A program made the position numbers and the translations under genes. Shown here one piece after another: positions 33,975 to 44,744 of a DNA stretch of 64,000 nt (the stretch's first letter is position 1; each line of letters begins with the position of its first letter). This DNA comes from Scilla litardierei (lineage: Eukaryota > Streptophyta > Magnoliopsida > Asparagales > Asparagaceae), in NCBI GenBank assembly GCA_030789695.1, contig CM061130.1:14251860-14315859 (forward strand), read 5' to 3'. Under the pieces are notes generated by a model. The model did not search any database and was not told where the DNA came from. It worked only from the letters and a program-made list of their open reading frames with translations.

Positions 33975-34994
33975 ATGGCCGGTAGACGCATTACTCGAGG
34001 AGCTGGTAGTGGACCTGGAGCTAGCGGTGGAACAGGACGTGTTGCGGATGCTGATAGAGAACCTACCACGACAGAGATGATGAGGATGATGCATCAGATG
34101 ATGCAGGTTCAGCAGGGCATGCTTCAGAATGCCCCTCGCTTCGAGCCGGGAGCGAAGCAGTTTCAGGAGCTGGGCCCGTCATATTGCACTGGGTCAGAAG
34201 GAGCATTAGCTGCGGATGAATGGATGAAGAACACAGAGGATAATCTGCTTCTCTCGAAGGTTAACCTGGCTGGATGGGTTGACTTAGTGAAGAAGCAACT
34301 GAAGGAAAATGCCCGCAGTTGGTGGGAGTCAGAAGAGCAGATATTAGTGAAGCCTATCCCCTGGGCTACTTTCAAGGCGAGATTCAATGATGAGTATTTC
34401 CCTCAAGCTGCCATGAGGGAGCTGATGCAGCAGTTCATTAATCTGAAGCAAGGAAATCTGACGGTGGATCAATACCACCAAGAATTCATGAGACTGAGTC
34501 GCTTTGCGCCAAAGATGGTGGAGACGGCTGAGGATCGAGCTCAGAGATTCTTGCAGGATTTATCTTTGGAGCTGCAGAGTCTGATTTCCTCTTCGGACTT
34601 GGATTCTTACCAAAAGTTGCTGATAGCTGCCAAGAGGCAGGAGCTGATTGCCCATCAGAAGAGAGGGCAGTATTCAGGAGCTGGGAAGAGCCCTATGGAG
34701 CAGGCCAGAACTGTGGTTAGACCTGGGTTCAAGCCTAATCAGTCCATGCAGTTTAAGAGGCCAGGTGGGCCTACTCCGAAGTTGTGCCATTTTTGTGGCA
34801 AGGCTGGTCATGTGAAGGAGCAGTGTAGGAGGTTTCTGGGCCAGTGCTTGATTTGTGGCGACGCTACGCATTCAGTGAAGGATTGTCGACATGCCAATCA
34901 ACTGCAGAAGGCACCAGCTGGAGTTCAGCAACAGAGAGCTCCAGTAGCTACTGGACGTGGAGCGCCTCTCATTCCCCAGAAGCAGGCCTTCTAG
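33975..34994 (+). CDS. E4 gag polyprotein
   Basis: 339 codons, intact. The N-terminus is Gly/Arg-rich and the retrotransposon gag core spans about residues 85-215 (SWWESEEQI, FKARFNDEYFP, FMRLSRFAP). Two CCHC zinc knuckles lie at about residues 271-284 (CHFCGKAGHVKEQC) and 290-303 (CLICGDATHSVKDC). The product would form the virus-like particle and bind RNA. The start ATG is directly preceded by tttccttgtcttag, which looks like a splice acceptor. A TAG ends the frame, with pol continuing in the same frame. Confidence 0.88.
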   Translation: MAGRRITRGAGSGPGASGGTGRVADADREPTTTEMMRMMHQMMQVQQGMLQNAPRFEPGAKQFQELGPSYCTGSEGALAADEWMKNTEDNLLLSKVNLAGWVDLVKKQLKENARSWWESEEQILVKPIPWATFKARFNDEYFPQAAMRELMQQFINLKQGNLTVDQYHQEFMRLSRFAPKMVETAEDRAQRFLQDLSLELQSLISSSDLDSYQKLLIAAKRQELIAHQKRGQYSGAGKSPMEQARTVVRPGFKPNQSMQFKRPGGPTPKLCHFCGKAGHVKEQCRRFLGQCLICGDATHSVKDCRHANQLQKAPAGVQQQRAPVATGRGAPLIPQKQAF

Positions 34995-35070
34995 CAGGCC
35001 GTTCAGCCTAAGAGGCAAGCCTTCACGATGAGTGCAGTAGAGGCAGAGACTGAGGACGGAGTTATTGCAG
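34992..35070 (+). other. E4 gag-pol boundary: in-frame TAG followed by open pol frame
   Basis: The stop TAG at 34992-34994 is followed by 25 sense codons in the same frame up to the proposed splice donor. Chromoviruses usually have one continuous gag-pol frame, so this is either a CAG-to-TAG mutation or a readthrough stop (context TAG CAG G). Confidence 0.6.
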
Positions 35071-35154
35071 GTAACTTCTATACTAGTCCTCCTTATTTAT
35101 ACATTATATTTGATTAGTTAGATCTATGTTAATCTAGTTGCATGTTACCCTTAG
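35071..35154 (+). other. Putative 84-bp intron in E4 protease region
   Basis: The AT-rich segment begins gtaacttc and ends acccttag. It contains in-frame stops. Removing it joins GTT ATT GCA G to GT GTC ATT TTA and gives the continuous V-I-A-G-V-I-L-V that precedes the protease motif in Tekay elements. Either a true intron or an insertion that happens to have GT...AG ends. Confidence 0.5.
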
Positions 35155-35770
35155 GTGTCATTTTAGTTTCATCTCACCCGTCCTTGACCCTGTTCGATTC
35201 TGGAGCTTCCATGTGCATCCTATCTCGGAAGTTCGTAGTCGAACACTCGATACCCACCTATACACTTCCCAAGTGTTGGAACATTACAACTGGGAATGGT
35301 GTAGTGAAGGTTGCATTGGGATGTAAACCGTGCACGTTGGTGATTAGTGGACACGAACTATATGCTAATTTCATTGTCCACGACCTATCCAATTTCGATG
35401 CTATACTCGGTATTGACTGGTTAGGAGCTTTTTATGCCACGATCGACTGTCACCGGAAGCAATTGGTGTTCGAAATTCCTGACCATCCAGTATTCGAGTT
35501 TGTCGGCGGAGGACGTTCTCTTGGACCGGTCAAGTACCGAGCACAGCCTTACCGATTGACCGTTGCATCTATGATTGCTGACCCAGAGAAGCCTGCAGAA
35601 GTGAGAGATTTTGAAGACGTCTTCCCTGAAGACATTTCTGGACTGCCGCCCGATCGAGCGTTGGAGTTCGGCATCGATCTTATGCCAGGAGCTCAACCAA
35701 TTTCGAAGGCACCATACCGTATGGCTCCTGCAGAATTAGAAGAGTTGAGGAAGCAGTTAGCTACTACAGA
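35155..35770 (+). pseudogene. E4 aspartic protease and protease-RT linker
   Basis: LTLFDSGASMCILSRKF (catalytic Asp at 35196-35198) is followed by the usual retropepsin-like fold text (VHDLSNFDAILGIDWLGAF) and a linker with EDVFPEDISGLPPDR, the standard approach to RT. The frame is open from 35142 to 35858 but shifts from the RT frame near 35768. Confidence 0.85.
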
Positions 35771-37016
35771 AGGGTTTCATTCATCTCAGCATATCTCCCT
35801 GGGGTGCACCCGTCTTGCTGGTAAAGAAGAAGGATGGATCGAGAAGAATGTGCATTGATTATCGGGAATTGAATCAGATCACCGTGAAGAACAAGTACCC
35901 GCTACCCCGCATTGATGATATCTTCGATCAGCTTGGTGGATCAAGGGTATTTTCGAAGTTGGATCTCCGGAGCGGATACCATCAAGTTAGAGTCAAGAAG
36001 GAAGATATGCTCAAGACCGCTTTTCGGACTAAGTACGGACATTACGAGTTCGTTTTCATGCCATTCGGTGTGACCAACGCTCCTGCTGTGTTCATGAATC
36101 TCATGAACCTTATCTTTATGACTTCCTCGACAAGTTCATGGTGATCTTCATAGACGACATACTGGTGTACTCGAAGAGCGAAGAGGAGCTTGCAGAACAT
36201 TTGAAGATAGTGTTGGAGACGCTCCGTCATCATAGACTATATGCTAAGTACAGTAAATGCGAATTCTGGCTGGATAGAATTGCATTTCTTGGTCATGTAG
36301 TATCAGGAGCTGGTATCTCAGTGGATCCGGAGAAGGTCAAAGCAGTCAGTGAATGGCCTACACCTCGATCGACATCGGACATCAGGAGTTTCCTTGGATT
36401 GGCTGGATACTACCGCAGATTTATCAAGGATTTCTCGAGGATAGCTGAGCCGATGACGAGATTGACGAGAAAGGATGTTAAGTTCAGTTGGTCAGACTCT
36501 TGTGAGCAAGCTTTTTCTACTTTGAAGGAGAAACTGACTACTGCACCAGTTTTAGCTATTCCGGACAGAAGCGGAGGCTTCGAGATTTTCTGCGACGCAT
36601 CAGGCAAGGGGCTTGGATGCGTTCTGCACCAGCACAATCATGTGGTCGCATATGCTTCGCGACAATTGAAGGTCCATGAGAAGAATTATCCGACCCACGA
36701 TTTGGAGCTAGCCGCTGTCGTCTTTGTACTGAAGATCTGGCGACATTTCTTACTGAGTGAGAAAGTGAAAATCTTCACTGATCACAAAAGTTTGAAATAT
36801 ATATTTACTCAGAAGGAGCTGAATATGAGACAGCACAGATGGTTGGAATTGATGGCAGACTACGACATCGATCTTCAGTATCATCCAGGGAAGGTGAATG
36901 TCGTACCTGATGCCTTGAGTCTACTGCCCGAAGTAATGATTCTCACAGCTCAGTGGAGATTGCAGCAGGATCTGCGACGGATGAATGTTGAAGCTGTACT
37001 ACCGGGAGTCACATAG
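35771..37016 (+). pseudogene. E4 reverse transcriptase and RNase H
   Basis: The RT frame to about 36124 holds [33 protein letters not shown] and [13 protein letters not shown] one-base deletion near 36124 shifts the frame just before the catalytic [11 protein letters not shown]. Then come the thumb ([32 protein letters not shown]), RNase H ([44 protein letters not shown]) and the terminal PDALSLLPE (usually PDALSRK). Apart from the two frameshifts the sequence is well kept. Confidence 0.9.
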
Positions 37017-37445
37017 TCATTGATGAACATGCAGATTCAATCAACGATCGTGGATCGAATCAAGACTGCTCAAGCGGGAGATGCTAAGTTGAAGAAGATC
37101 AGAGAGCAAGTCAAAGCAGGGCTTCGAACAGATCTGATTCACGCGGATGGATCTTTGAGATATGGTAGTAGGATCTGCGTACCTGCAGGAGATATCAGAG
37201 AAGAGTTGATGAATGAGGCTGTACTACCGGGAGTCACATAGTCATTGATGAACATGCAGATTCAATCAACGATCGTGGATCGAATCAAGACTGCTCAAGC
37301 GGGAGATGCTAAGTTGAAGAAGATCAGAGAGCAAGTCAAAGCAGGGCTTCGAACAGATTTTCTGATTCACGTGGATGGATCTTTGAGATATGGTAGTAGG
37401 ATCTGCGTACCTGCAGGAGATATCAGAGAAGAGTTGATGAATGAG
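36993..37445 (+). repeat. Tandem duplication in the E4 RNase H-integrase linker
   Basis: A unit of 225 bp (36993-37217) is repeated at 37218-37445 with three extra bases and very few substitutions. Both units contain SLMNMQIQSTIVDRIKTA and GSLRYGSRICVPAGDIREE. Each unit carries the same in-frame TAG after LPGVT, so the stop predates or came with the duplication. Confidence 0.92.
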
Positions 37446-37537
37446 GCTCACAGTTCGCCTTATTCTATTCATCCTAGAGGTACTAAGATGTACAAGGATC
37501 TTCGACAGAATTTCTGGTGGCATGGAATGAAGAGAAG
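37446..37537 (+). pseudogene. E4 integrase, zinc-finger start (before E5)
   Basis: HSSPYSIHPRGTKMYKDLRQ and NFWWHGMKRSVE form the His-His half of the integrase HHCC finger. The Cys-Cys half resumes at 44483 after E5. Confidence 0.85.
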
Positions 37538-39269
37538 TGTTGAGTATTGGACTCCCCGGATTTGGTTTTGGATGATGAGCAAACATAAATATATCATGAA
37601 CTAACAATTTGTGAGCGCAGTTATGGAGATCGTCGCCAAATTCATGTGAACATCCAAAGCGACGTCTCAAGACTTCTCAAAGCGCGTGATCGCATGCCTA
37701 AAGCTTCGTTGAAGCTTTTGTACCTTCCTTGAAGTCAAGAATGAAGATTGAAGCTTTGAAGACGGATCGCTAAGGTTTATTTTATAGTCTTTTAGCTTCG
37801 ATCTATAGAATGTTAAGCCTTGAGTATATCTTATGTTTCTATCTTCATTACACTCATTTCGTAGCTCTAGGATCCTTGCACAAGTTCATTCTAACTTCCT
37901 CGAAGCATCGCGCTTCGATTCGGACTTTATTGTGCATGTTAGTTGGTACAAGAACAAGTACTGACCGACTAGATGGTGATCTAGTCGGTCGGCAAGTGTT
38001 CTTGGACCGACTAGTTTGATTCCTTAATTTCTTGGACTTTACTGTTTACAGTTAGTCGGTCTACGTTGACTCACCGACCGACTAGTTTGTGAACTAGTCG
38101 GTCAGCGATGCTTCTTTGACCGACTAGTTGTGACTTACTGTTCATGCCAAATTTCTCCTAAGCTACTGTTTTTCGTTAGTCGGTCTAAGAACGTTTGGTG
38201 ACCGACTAGTTGACAATCTAGTCGGTCAACTTTTGTTCTTGGACCGACTAAGTCAACTTGCCTTCAGACTATTGCTTTTTGCTCTTAGTCGGTCTACGTT
38301 CATTGACTGACCGACTAGTTGTGAAACTAGTCGGTCAGACAGTCTTCTTGGACCGACTAGATTTCTAGGTCTGAAATTCAATCTGTTCTCAGTTCACCTC
38401 TTAGTCGGTTCATGTTATTTCACCGACCGACTAGTTGATGAACTAGTCGGTCAGTGGTTGTTCTTTGACCGACTAGTCTGCTTCAGATTTAGATCCGTTG
38501 GAGTTTTGAAAGCGACGTTTCTCTCTCTTCTTTCCCTTGATCCTTTAAATACCTGAAGGGGTTATTTCATAGGATCCAAGGCTGCTATTCCAGAGCTCTA
38601 TTGATTCAAAGAGAAGTTCTTTCAACTCTCATCTTCAAGCTCTCCCATTCTCAAGAATCTCTCCTTCACTCTTATTCTTCAAGAGAGATTCATTGGTTGT
38701 GAGCCTTCCAAGCCAAGGGCTTGATTCTAGGTCATCAATCTCATCCCTAGGCTTCCATTGCTGGTCATCTACTTGAAGCTAGGGTTTGGTGACATCCTCT
38801 TCCTCAAAATCCATCATTGCCCTAATTTGGTAAGTATACTCAAGGCATAGGATTTTGTAAGGTAAGAGTTTATTTCATTTCAATCGTATTTGAATTGTGT
38901 CTCTCGGTTGTGAGAGAGGTTGTGATCCCGGTTTGTGGGAGTCACATGTCTTTTGTATGATTTGACTTGTGAAGGTTTTTCACAAGTATTTCATAGTGGA
39001 AATCTTGAGTTAGGGTTGCTAACTCAAGTATCCGGAGGGGATCCGGGTGGTTGGGACGTAGGATCACCGGGAACAAGTCGGGGAGACTTGGGTGGATCCG
39101 AACCCATTAAACCATTGTGTTTGCGTTTGTTTTAATTCTTGTTGATAGTTGTTTAATTCCGCATTGTCGTTTGTTTCTTGCACAATAATTAGGAATAACT
39201 ATCTTGATTATTTTAAGTACTATTCACCCCCCCTCTAGTACGTGTGCAGTAGCTTCCCAGGGCACTACA
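37538..39269 (+). repeat. E5 5' LTR
   Basis: Starts TGTTGAGTATTGG and ends GGGCACTACA. The middle (37965-38485) is an array of ACCGACTAG/CTAGTCGGT palindromes. A TATA-like 'cctttaaatacctg' near 38545 lies just after the array. Confidence 0.93.
37965..38485. repeat. Palindrome array in the E5 LTR
   Basis: About five units of roughly 100 bp, each with a stem-loop of the form GACCGACTAG-N-CTAGTCGGTC plus single half-sites (TTAGTCGGTC, TTGGACCGACTA). Spacers between motifs differ, so the motif rather than the spacer is conserved. Present again at 43167-43690 and, diverged, in the solo LTR at 46010-46545. Confidence 0.9.
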
Positions 39270-39270
39270 A

Positions 39271-39288
39271 TTGGTATCAGAGCCAAGG
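39271..39288 (+). other. E5 primer-binding site (initiator tRNA-Met)
   Basis: TTGGTATCAGAGCCAAGG one base after the LTR end. Confidence 0.9.
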
Positions 39289-39310
39289 TTAAAGCTACGA
39301 GTTCAAAGCT

Positions 39311-41518
39311 ATGACGAACAACGACTACAACGTCTTCAAGAACCGCGATGGAGCTTCTTCAGTTATGGAAGGACTATCCTCCGTCAGGCCTCCACACTTC
39401 AACGGTACCAACTATGGGTACTGGAAATGCCGGATGCAAATTTTCCTCCGGAGCGCTTCACTATGGAGAGCCACCATGACGGAGTATGTCGAGCCTTCCC
39501 AAGAAGATTTCGCGAAGTGGACTCCCGCGGAGGTCGCCGCGGAAGTAGCAAATGCCAAGGCAATGAATGCCTTGAATTGTGCGTTGGAGCCCGAGGACTT
39601 CAACAAGATATGCACATGTAAGAGTGCATATCAAATATGGAACCAACTCCTCATATTGCACGAAGGATCGAGTACGGTAAAAGATTCTAAACTCGTCGTT
39701 GCTAATAAAGAATTTGAGTTGTTTCATATGGAGCAGGGCGAAACCATGAAGGAATATTACGCTCGCTTCGTGGATATATCAAACGACTTGGAAGCTCTTG
39801 GGAAGGTCTATACCCAAAAGGAGAAAGTCGCGAAGATTATCGACGGTCTTCCATCATGTTGGGAAAAGCGTACCTACGCCATCGAGGAAGGTAATGACAT
39901 GAATAAATATACCGTCGTACAACTAATGGGTACCTTGTTGTCTTACGAGGTACGCAAGGATAGTAAGATCCGAATGAAGGAAAAGATGAAGACGTACTTG
40001 AAGCAAGACGAGCCAAAGAAAAAGGGAATTGCATTCAAGGCCGCTCCATCTACCGATGATGAAGATTCAGAAGAAGAAGAGGACGAAGAATTGGACATGG
40101 AAGCATTGGCCAATATGGCAAAGAAATTCATCCGATTCTTCCGACAAGGTAAGTTGAATCGTAAATCTAAATTTATTTCGACTAATGTTTCTACTCCCGT
40201 GTGTTACAAATGCAACAAGCCAGGACATATCAAGCCGGATTGTCCTCTCTACAAACACAAGGGGAAGTGGAAGGCATCCAAGCACGACAAGTCAAGAAAG
40301 CACAAGAAAGGACTTGTCGGGACATTCACCGACTCTGAGGACTCCTCTAGTGGAGAGTCGGATGATGAACGTGTGGAGAAAGCACACACGTGCTTCATGG
40401 GAAGAGAGGATCGTGATGAAGACACATCCTCCGATGAAAGCGAGGATGGAAGCGAGGATGAAGGCGGAGAGGTAACCAATGATGAACTTAGAATAGCCAA
40501 TGAACAACTTTGGAATAAATTTTCTAATATGGCTACTAAGCTTATGAAGACTAAAAATGAATTAGATAGTCTTAAAAACTCGCCTAAGCCTTTCATCATC
40601 AACAACGACACCGTTGTTGATGGGTTGAGAAATGAGATTGAAAATCTCAAGTCTCAACTTGAGCATGTTCATATCGAGGATTCGGATGAACATGTGATAG
40701 CGGATTTGACGTCTCAAATCTCAACTTTGAGTATTGAGAATAAAAATCTCAAGTCACGTGTTTGTGCTCTCGCATCGCAAGTGTCCACTTTGGATGCTTC
40801 TTTGCATTCTCTCACCGAGAAGCATGAGAGCACATTAGGCCGAATTCATGAATTCAACAAAGGTAAGGGCAAGTTGGATGATATCCTAAATGACTTACTT
40901 CCGGCCAATCATCACATTGGTTTGGGGTATGAGATGGGAGAGTCATCCAAATCGTTCGCCACCTTTGTTAGGCCATCTTCCGATGCTTCTACTAGTGGAA
41001 GTAAACACGTCATGGGTAGATCTTCTACCAATGGTGCTTCCGCTAGGAACACGCCCCCTTTTGGAAAGAAACCCACTTTGGGTGGACCTCCAAAGAAGGG
41101 TCATGCTTACATGTATACCATGCCACGTAGGAACACACAACCTACCCCACATGTTAGCACAAATGATGATTTTTATGCTCCGCACCCACGAGCACGTGCA
41201 CACCATGTGAGACACACTCATGCACGTGTTCCTCCACATTCATATGTTCATCCTCATTCTCATATGAATAATTATCATCATGCACCATTGCATCGAATTC
41301 CATATGCTTACCCACGACATGCATCACATAGAAACCAACAACATATGCATGTTCCCAATAGGATTAGGACTCCCAAGACATACACCATTTGGGGTCCGAA
41401 GAACACAAGCATGCATAATAAGAATTTGTATGTGAAATCGTTTATTAATGATGTTATCTTGAATGATGATTATGTTGGGAAATCAAGTTCCTCTTGGACT
41501 TGGTTTCCGAAGGGTTAG
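39311..41518 (+). CDS. E5 gag, intact, 735 residues
   Basis: Residues 1-220 form a copia-type gag (UBN2-like): PPHFNGTNYGYWKCRMQIF, then EYYARFVDISNDL and AKIIDGLPSCWEKRTYAIE. An acidic patch (DDEDSEEEEDEELD) precedes one zinc knuckle CYKCNKPGHIKPDC at residues 298-311. The later part is charged with coiled-coil-like stretches (about 390-510), then a His-rich tail, ending WTWFPKG. The great length with a coiled-coil extension resembles gag of SIRE/Maximus-type copia elements; that assignment is inference. It is the only large intact ORF of the element. Confidence 0.9.
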   Translation: MTNNDYNVFKNRDGASSVMEGLSSVRPPHFNGTNYGYWKCRMQIFLRSASLWRATMTEYVEPSQEDFAKWTPAEVAAEVANAKAMNALNCALEPEDFNKICTCKSAYQIWNQLLILHEGSSTVKDSKLVVANKEFELFHMEQGETMKEYYARFVDISNDLEALGKVYTQKEKVAKIIDGLPSCWEKRTYAIEEGNDMNKYTVVQLMGTLLSYEVRKDSKIRMKEKMKTYLKQDEPKKKGIAFKAAPSTDDEDSEEEEDEELDMEALANMAKKFIRFFRQGKLNRKSKFISTNVSTPVCYKCNKPGHIKPDCPLYKHKGKWKASKHDKSRKHKKGLVGTFTDSEDSSSGESDDERVEKAHTCFMGREDRDEDTSSDESEDGSEDEGGEVTNDELRIANEQLWNKFSNMATKLMKTKNELDSLKNSPKPFIINNDTVVDGLRNEIENLKSQLEHVHIEDSDEHVIADLTSQISTLSIENKNLKSRVCALASQVSTLDASLHSLTEKHESTLGRIHEFNKGKGKLDDILNDLLPANHHIGLGYEMGESSKSFATFVRPSSDASTSGSKHVMGRSSTNGASARNTPPFGKKPTLGGPPKKGHAYMYTMPRRNTQPTPHVSTNDDFYAPHPRARAHHVRHTHARVPPHSYVHPHSHMNNYHHAPLHRIPYAYPRHASHRNQQHMHVPNRIRTPKTYTIWGPKNTSMHNKNLYVKSFINDVILNDDYVGKSSSSWTWFPKG

Positions 41519-42729
41519 TTTCCTTTGACCCTTCATTGCTTGGTACCATAAGTTTAATTTCATTTTTTTTGGGTACCAAAGCAATTGTGGTAAGAATGGG
41601 TTACATTTATTTTGAATTTAGTTCTCTAAATTTATTGCCTAACCCATTGGATCCAAATAGATTTTTTTTTGGATACCAAAATAAAATTCTCTAGGTTAAC
41701 TTCACCATGGGATACCAACCCTACCAACTCCGTGATTTGCAAGGATTTTCATTCAAATGGAGTTGTTGGTGCTTAAGTGATGCACCAAAGTAGGGGGAGC
41801 TTAATGTTGTAAGTATGTTCATACTTTTGATTCATATTGGTATCCATTGGTAGAATATATTACATTTGGTATCATTTTGCTACACTTGGTATGCACATCG
41901 GATTATTTTTGTCTCTGATGTTGATTTCGTCGTTCGACGATTTTATGGATTTAATAGATTTCTTTCTATGGAAACATAGAATTGTTTTCCATGCATTCTA
42001 TTGATTTTGGAGAGTATGTTCCAAAACTCAATAAGTGAAATTGATTTGAGTTTTGATGATTTCGGATTTCGTTTTTCGCCTATGGAGTGATGATTTCGTA
42101 TTTCGATTTTCGCCTATGGCTTGGTGATTTCGTTTTCCGATTTTCGCCGATGAGTTTATGATTTCGGATTTCGTATTTCGCCTATGGATTGATGATTTCG
42201 TATTTCGATTTTCGCCTTGGCTTGGTGATTTCGTTTTCCGATTTTTACCGATGATTTTATGATTTCGGTTTCCGATTTTCGACTTTGGTCTCCTTGACAC
42301 GCTTTGCATTTATTCGGTATTTTGAATTTGATATTTTGCATTGGTGTTATTTTGGGCTTTGGTCGTATTCCTAGACTCCCATGACTTAATGAATTATTTG
42401 GCCATGATCTATTCTTTTTGATTTCCTCCCGCTCTTTTTGGATTATGCCAAAGGGGGAGAGATATATAATAATGGTAATGGCATGTGCTAAATGATAATT
42501 TACCATGAATCTAATTTGATATGTTAGATTCAGGGGGAGTTAAGATATAAAAATGGATTACAAATCCTAAATCTCAAATATTGGATTTGAATTTTTACTT
42601 TCCTCGTCTGCTTGATGTATGTGCTTATTATTTCATATGGAACTAATGTGTCATCAATGCAGGGGGAGTAAGTATATTCCATTTAGTTCATTATTTTTGA
42701 TTATTATTTATGTTGGTTTGTCATCACCA
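41519..42729 (+). other. E5 3' non-coding interior
   Basis: There is no pol-like text in any frame. The stretch contains an array of 'tgatttcgtatttcg' and 'ttttcgcctatgg' phrases (42053-42291) and several short purine tracts (aaagtagggggagc near 41788, agggggagt near 42531 and 42660, aaagggggagag near 42450). Confidence 0.75.
42053..42291. repeat. Minisatellite with three-unit higher order in E5
   Basis: Units of about 33 bp vary as types ending 'cctatggagt/att', 'cctatggctt' and 'ccgatgagttt'. They follow the order A-B-C-A-B-C-A, giving a roughly 100-bp higher-order period. Confidence 0.75.
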
Positions 42730-42742
42730 AAAAGGGGGAGAA
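42729..42742 (+). other. E5 polypurine tract
   Basis: AAAAAGGGGGAGAA directly before the 3' LTR start TGTTGAG. Confidence 0.9.
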
Positions 42743-44477
42743 TGTTGAGTATTGGACTCCCCGGATTTGGTTTTGGATGATGAGCAAACATAAATATATC
42801 ATGAACTAACAATTTGTGAGCGCAGTTATGGAGATCGTCGCCAAATTCATGTGAACATCCAAAGCGACGTCTCAAGACTTCTCAAAGCGCGTGATCGCAT
42901 GCCTAAAGCTTCGTTGAAGCTTTTGTACCTTCCTTGAAGTCAAGAATGAAGATTGAAGCTTTGAAGACGGATCGCTAAGGTTTATTTTATAGTCTTTTAG
43001 CTTCGATCTATAGAATGTTAAGCCTTGAGTATATCTTATGTTTCTATCTTCATTACACTCATTTCGTAGCTCTAGGATCCTTGCACAAGTTCATTCTAAC
43101 TTCCTCGAAGCATCGCGCTTCGATTCGGACTTTATTGTGCATGTTAGTTGGTACAAGAACAAGTACTGACCGACTAGATGGTGATCTAGTCGGTCGGCAA
43201 GTGTTCTTGGACCGACTAGTTTGATTCCTTAATTTCTTGGACTTTACTGTTTACAGTTAGTCGGTCTACGTTGACTCACCGACCGACTAGTTTGTGAACT
43301 AGTCGGTCAGCGATGCTTCTTTGACCGACTAGTTGTGACTTACTGTTCATGCCAAATTTCTCCTAAGCTACTGTTTTTCGTTAGTCGGTCTAAGAACGTT
43401 TGGTGACCGACTAGTTGACAATCTAGTCGGTCAACTTTTGTTCTTGGACCGACTAAGTCAACTTGCCTTCAGACTATTGCTTTTTGCTCTTAGTCGGTCT
43501 ACGTTCATTGACTGACCGACTAGTTGTGAAACTAGTCGGTCAGACAGTCTTCTTGGACCGACTAGATTTCTAGGTCTGAAATTCAATCTGTTCTCAGTTC
43601 ACCTCTTAGTCGGTTCATGTTATTTCACCGACCGACTAGTTGATGAACTAGTCGGTCAGTGGTTGTTCTTTGACCGACTAGTCTGCTTCAGATTTAGATC
43701 CGTTGGAGTTTTGAAAGCGACGTTTCTCTCTCTTCTTTCCCTTGATCCTTTAAATACCTGAAGGGGTTATTTCATAGGATCCAAGGCTGCTATTCCAGAG
43801 CTCTATTGATTCAAAGAGAAGTTCTTTCAACTCTCATCTTCAAGCTCTCCCATTCTCAAGAATCTCTCCTTCACTCTTATTCTTCAAGAGAGATTCATTG
43901 GTTGTGAGCCTTCCAAGCCAAGGGCTTGATTCTAGGTCATCAATCTCATCCCTAGGCTTCCATTGCTGGTCATCTACTTGAAGCTAGGGTTTGGTGACAT
44001 CCTCTTCCTCAAAATCCATCATTGCCCTAATTTGGTAAGTATACTCAAGGCATAGGATTTTGTAAGGTAAGAGTTTATTTCATTTCAATCGTATTTGAAT
44101 TGTGTCTCTCGGTTGTGAGAGAGGTTGTGATCCCGGTTTGTGGGAGTCACATGTCTTTTGTATGATTTGACTTGTGAAGGTTTTTCACAAGTATTTCATA
44201 GTGGAAATCTTGAGTTAGGGTTGCTAACTCAAGTATCCGGAGGGGATCCGGGTGGTTGGGACGTAGGATCACCGGGAACAAGTCGTGGAGACTTGGGTGG
44301 ATCCGAACCCATTAAACCATTGTGTTTGCGTTTGTTTTAATTCTTGTTGATAGTTGTTTAATTCCGCATTGTCGTTTGTTTCTTGCACAATAATTAGGAA
44401 TAACTATCTTGATTATTTTAAGTACTATTCACCCCCCCCCCTCTAGTACGTGTGCAGTAGCTTCCCAGGGCACTACA
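42743..44477 (+). repeat. E5 3' LTR
   Basis: Practically identical to 37538-39269. It has about three more C residues in the run before CTCTAGTACG and one substitution. It is followed by target duplication AGAAG. Confidence 0.93.
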
Positions 44478-44482
44478 AGAAG

Positions 44483-44744
44483 TGTGGTACGGAGCATTGC
44501 CAAGTGCCTCATGTGTCAACAAGTGAAGGCTGAACATCATCGCACTGCTGGATTACTACAACCTCTGTCGATTCCGGAGTGGAAGTGGCAGCACATCACG
44601 ATGGACTTCGTGACTGGCTTACCTCGGAGCACCAAGCAGAACGACGCGATTTGGGTCATCGTTGATCGATTGACCAAGTCTGCTCACTTTATACATTTTC
44701 GAGTTGGGCAATCCACGGAGATATTAGCAAGGAAGTATATGGAG
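44483..44744 (+). pseudogene. E4 integrase, Cys-Cys finger and first core Asp (after E5)
   Basis: Continues the split integrase: KCLMCQQVKAEH supplies the finger cysteines. ITMDFVTGLPRSTKQNDAIW holds the first catalytic Asp, and VIVDRLTKSAHFIHFRVGQS follows. The frame is open until the proposed intron at 44745. Confidence 0.88.

Larger units (their letters stand above)
37538..44477 (+). mobile_element. E5: gag-only copia-type element (TR-GAG-like), recent
   Basis: LTRs are 1732 bp (37538-39269) and 1735 bp (42743-44477). Target duplication AGAAG lies at 37533-37537 and 44478-44482. The primer-binding site is TTGGTATCAGAGCC and the purine tract is AAAAAGGGGGAGAA. The 3.5-kb interior encodes only a long gag; there is no protease, integrase or RT. 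The LTRs differ, by eye, by one substitution (g/t in 'aagtcg(g/t)ggagac') and a C-run length, so insertion is recent and must have used proteins supplied in trans. Confidence 0.92.

Noticed and set aside
37810..44340. Small ORFs of 66-69 codons repeated in both E5 LTRs
   Set aside because: Identical because the LTRs are identical; they overlap the palindrome array and U5 and have no protein-like features.
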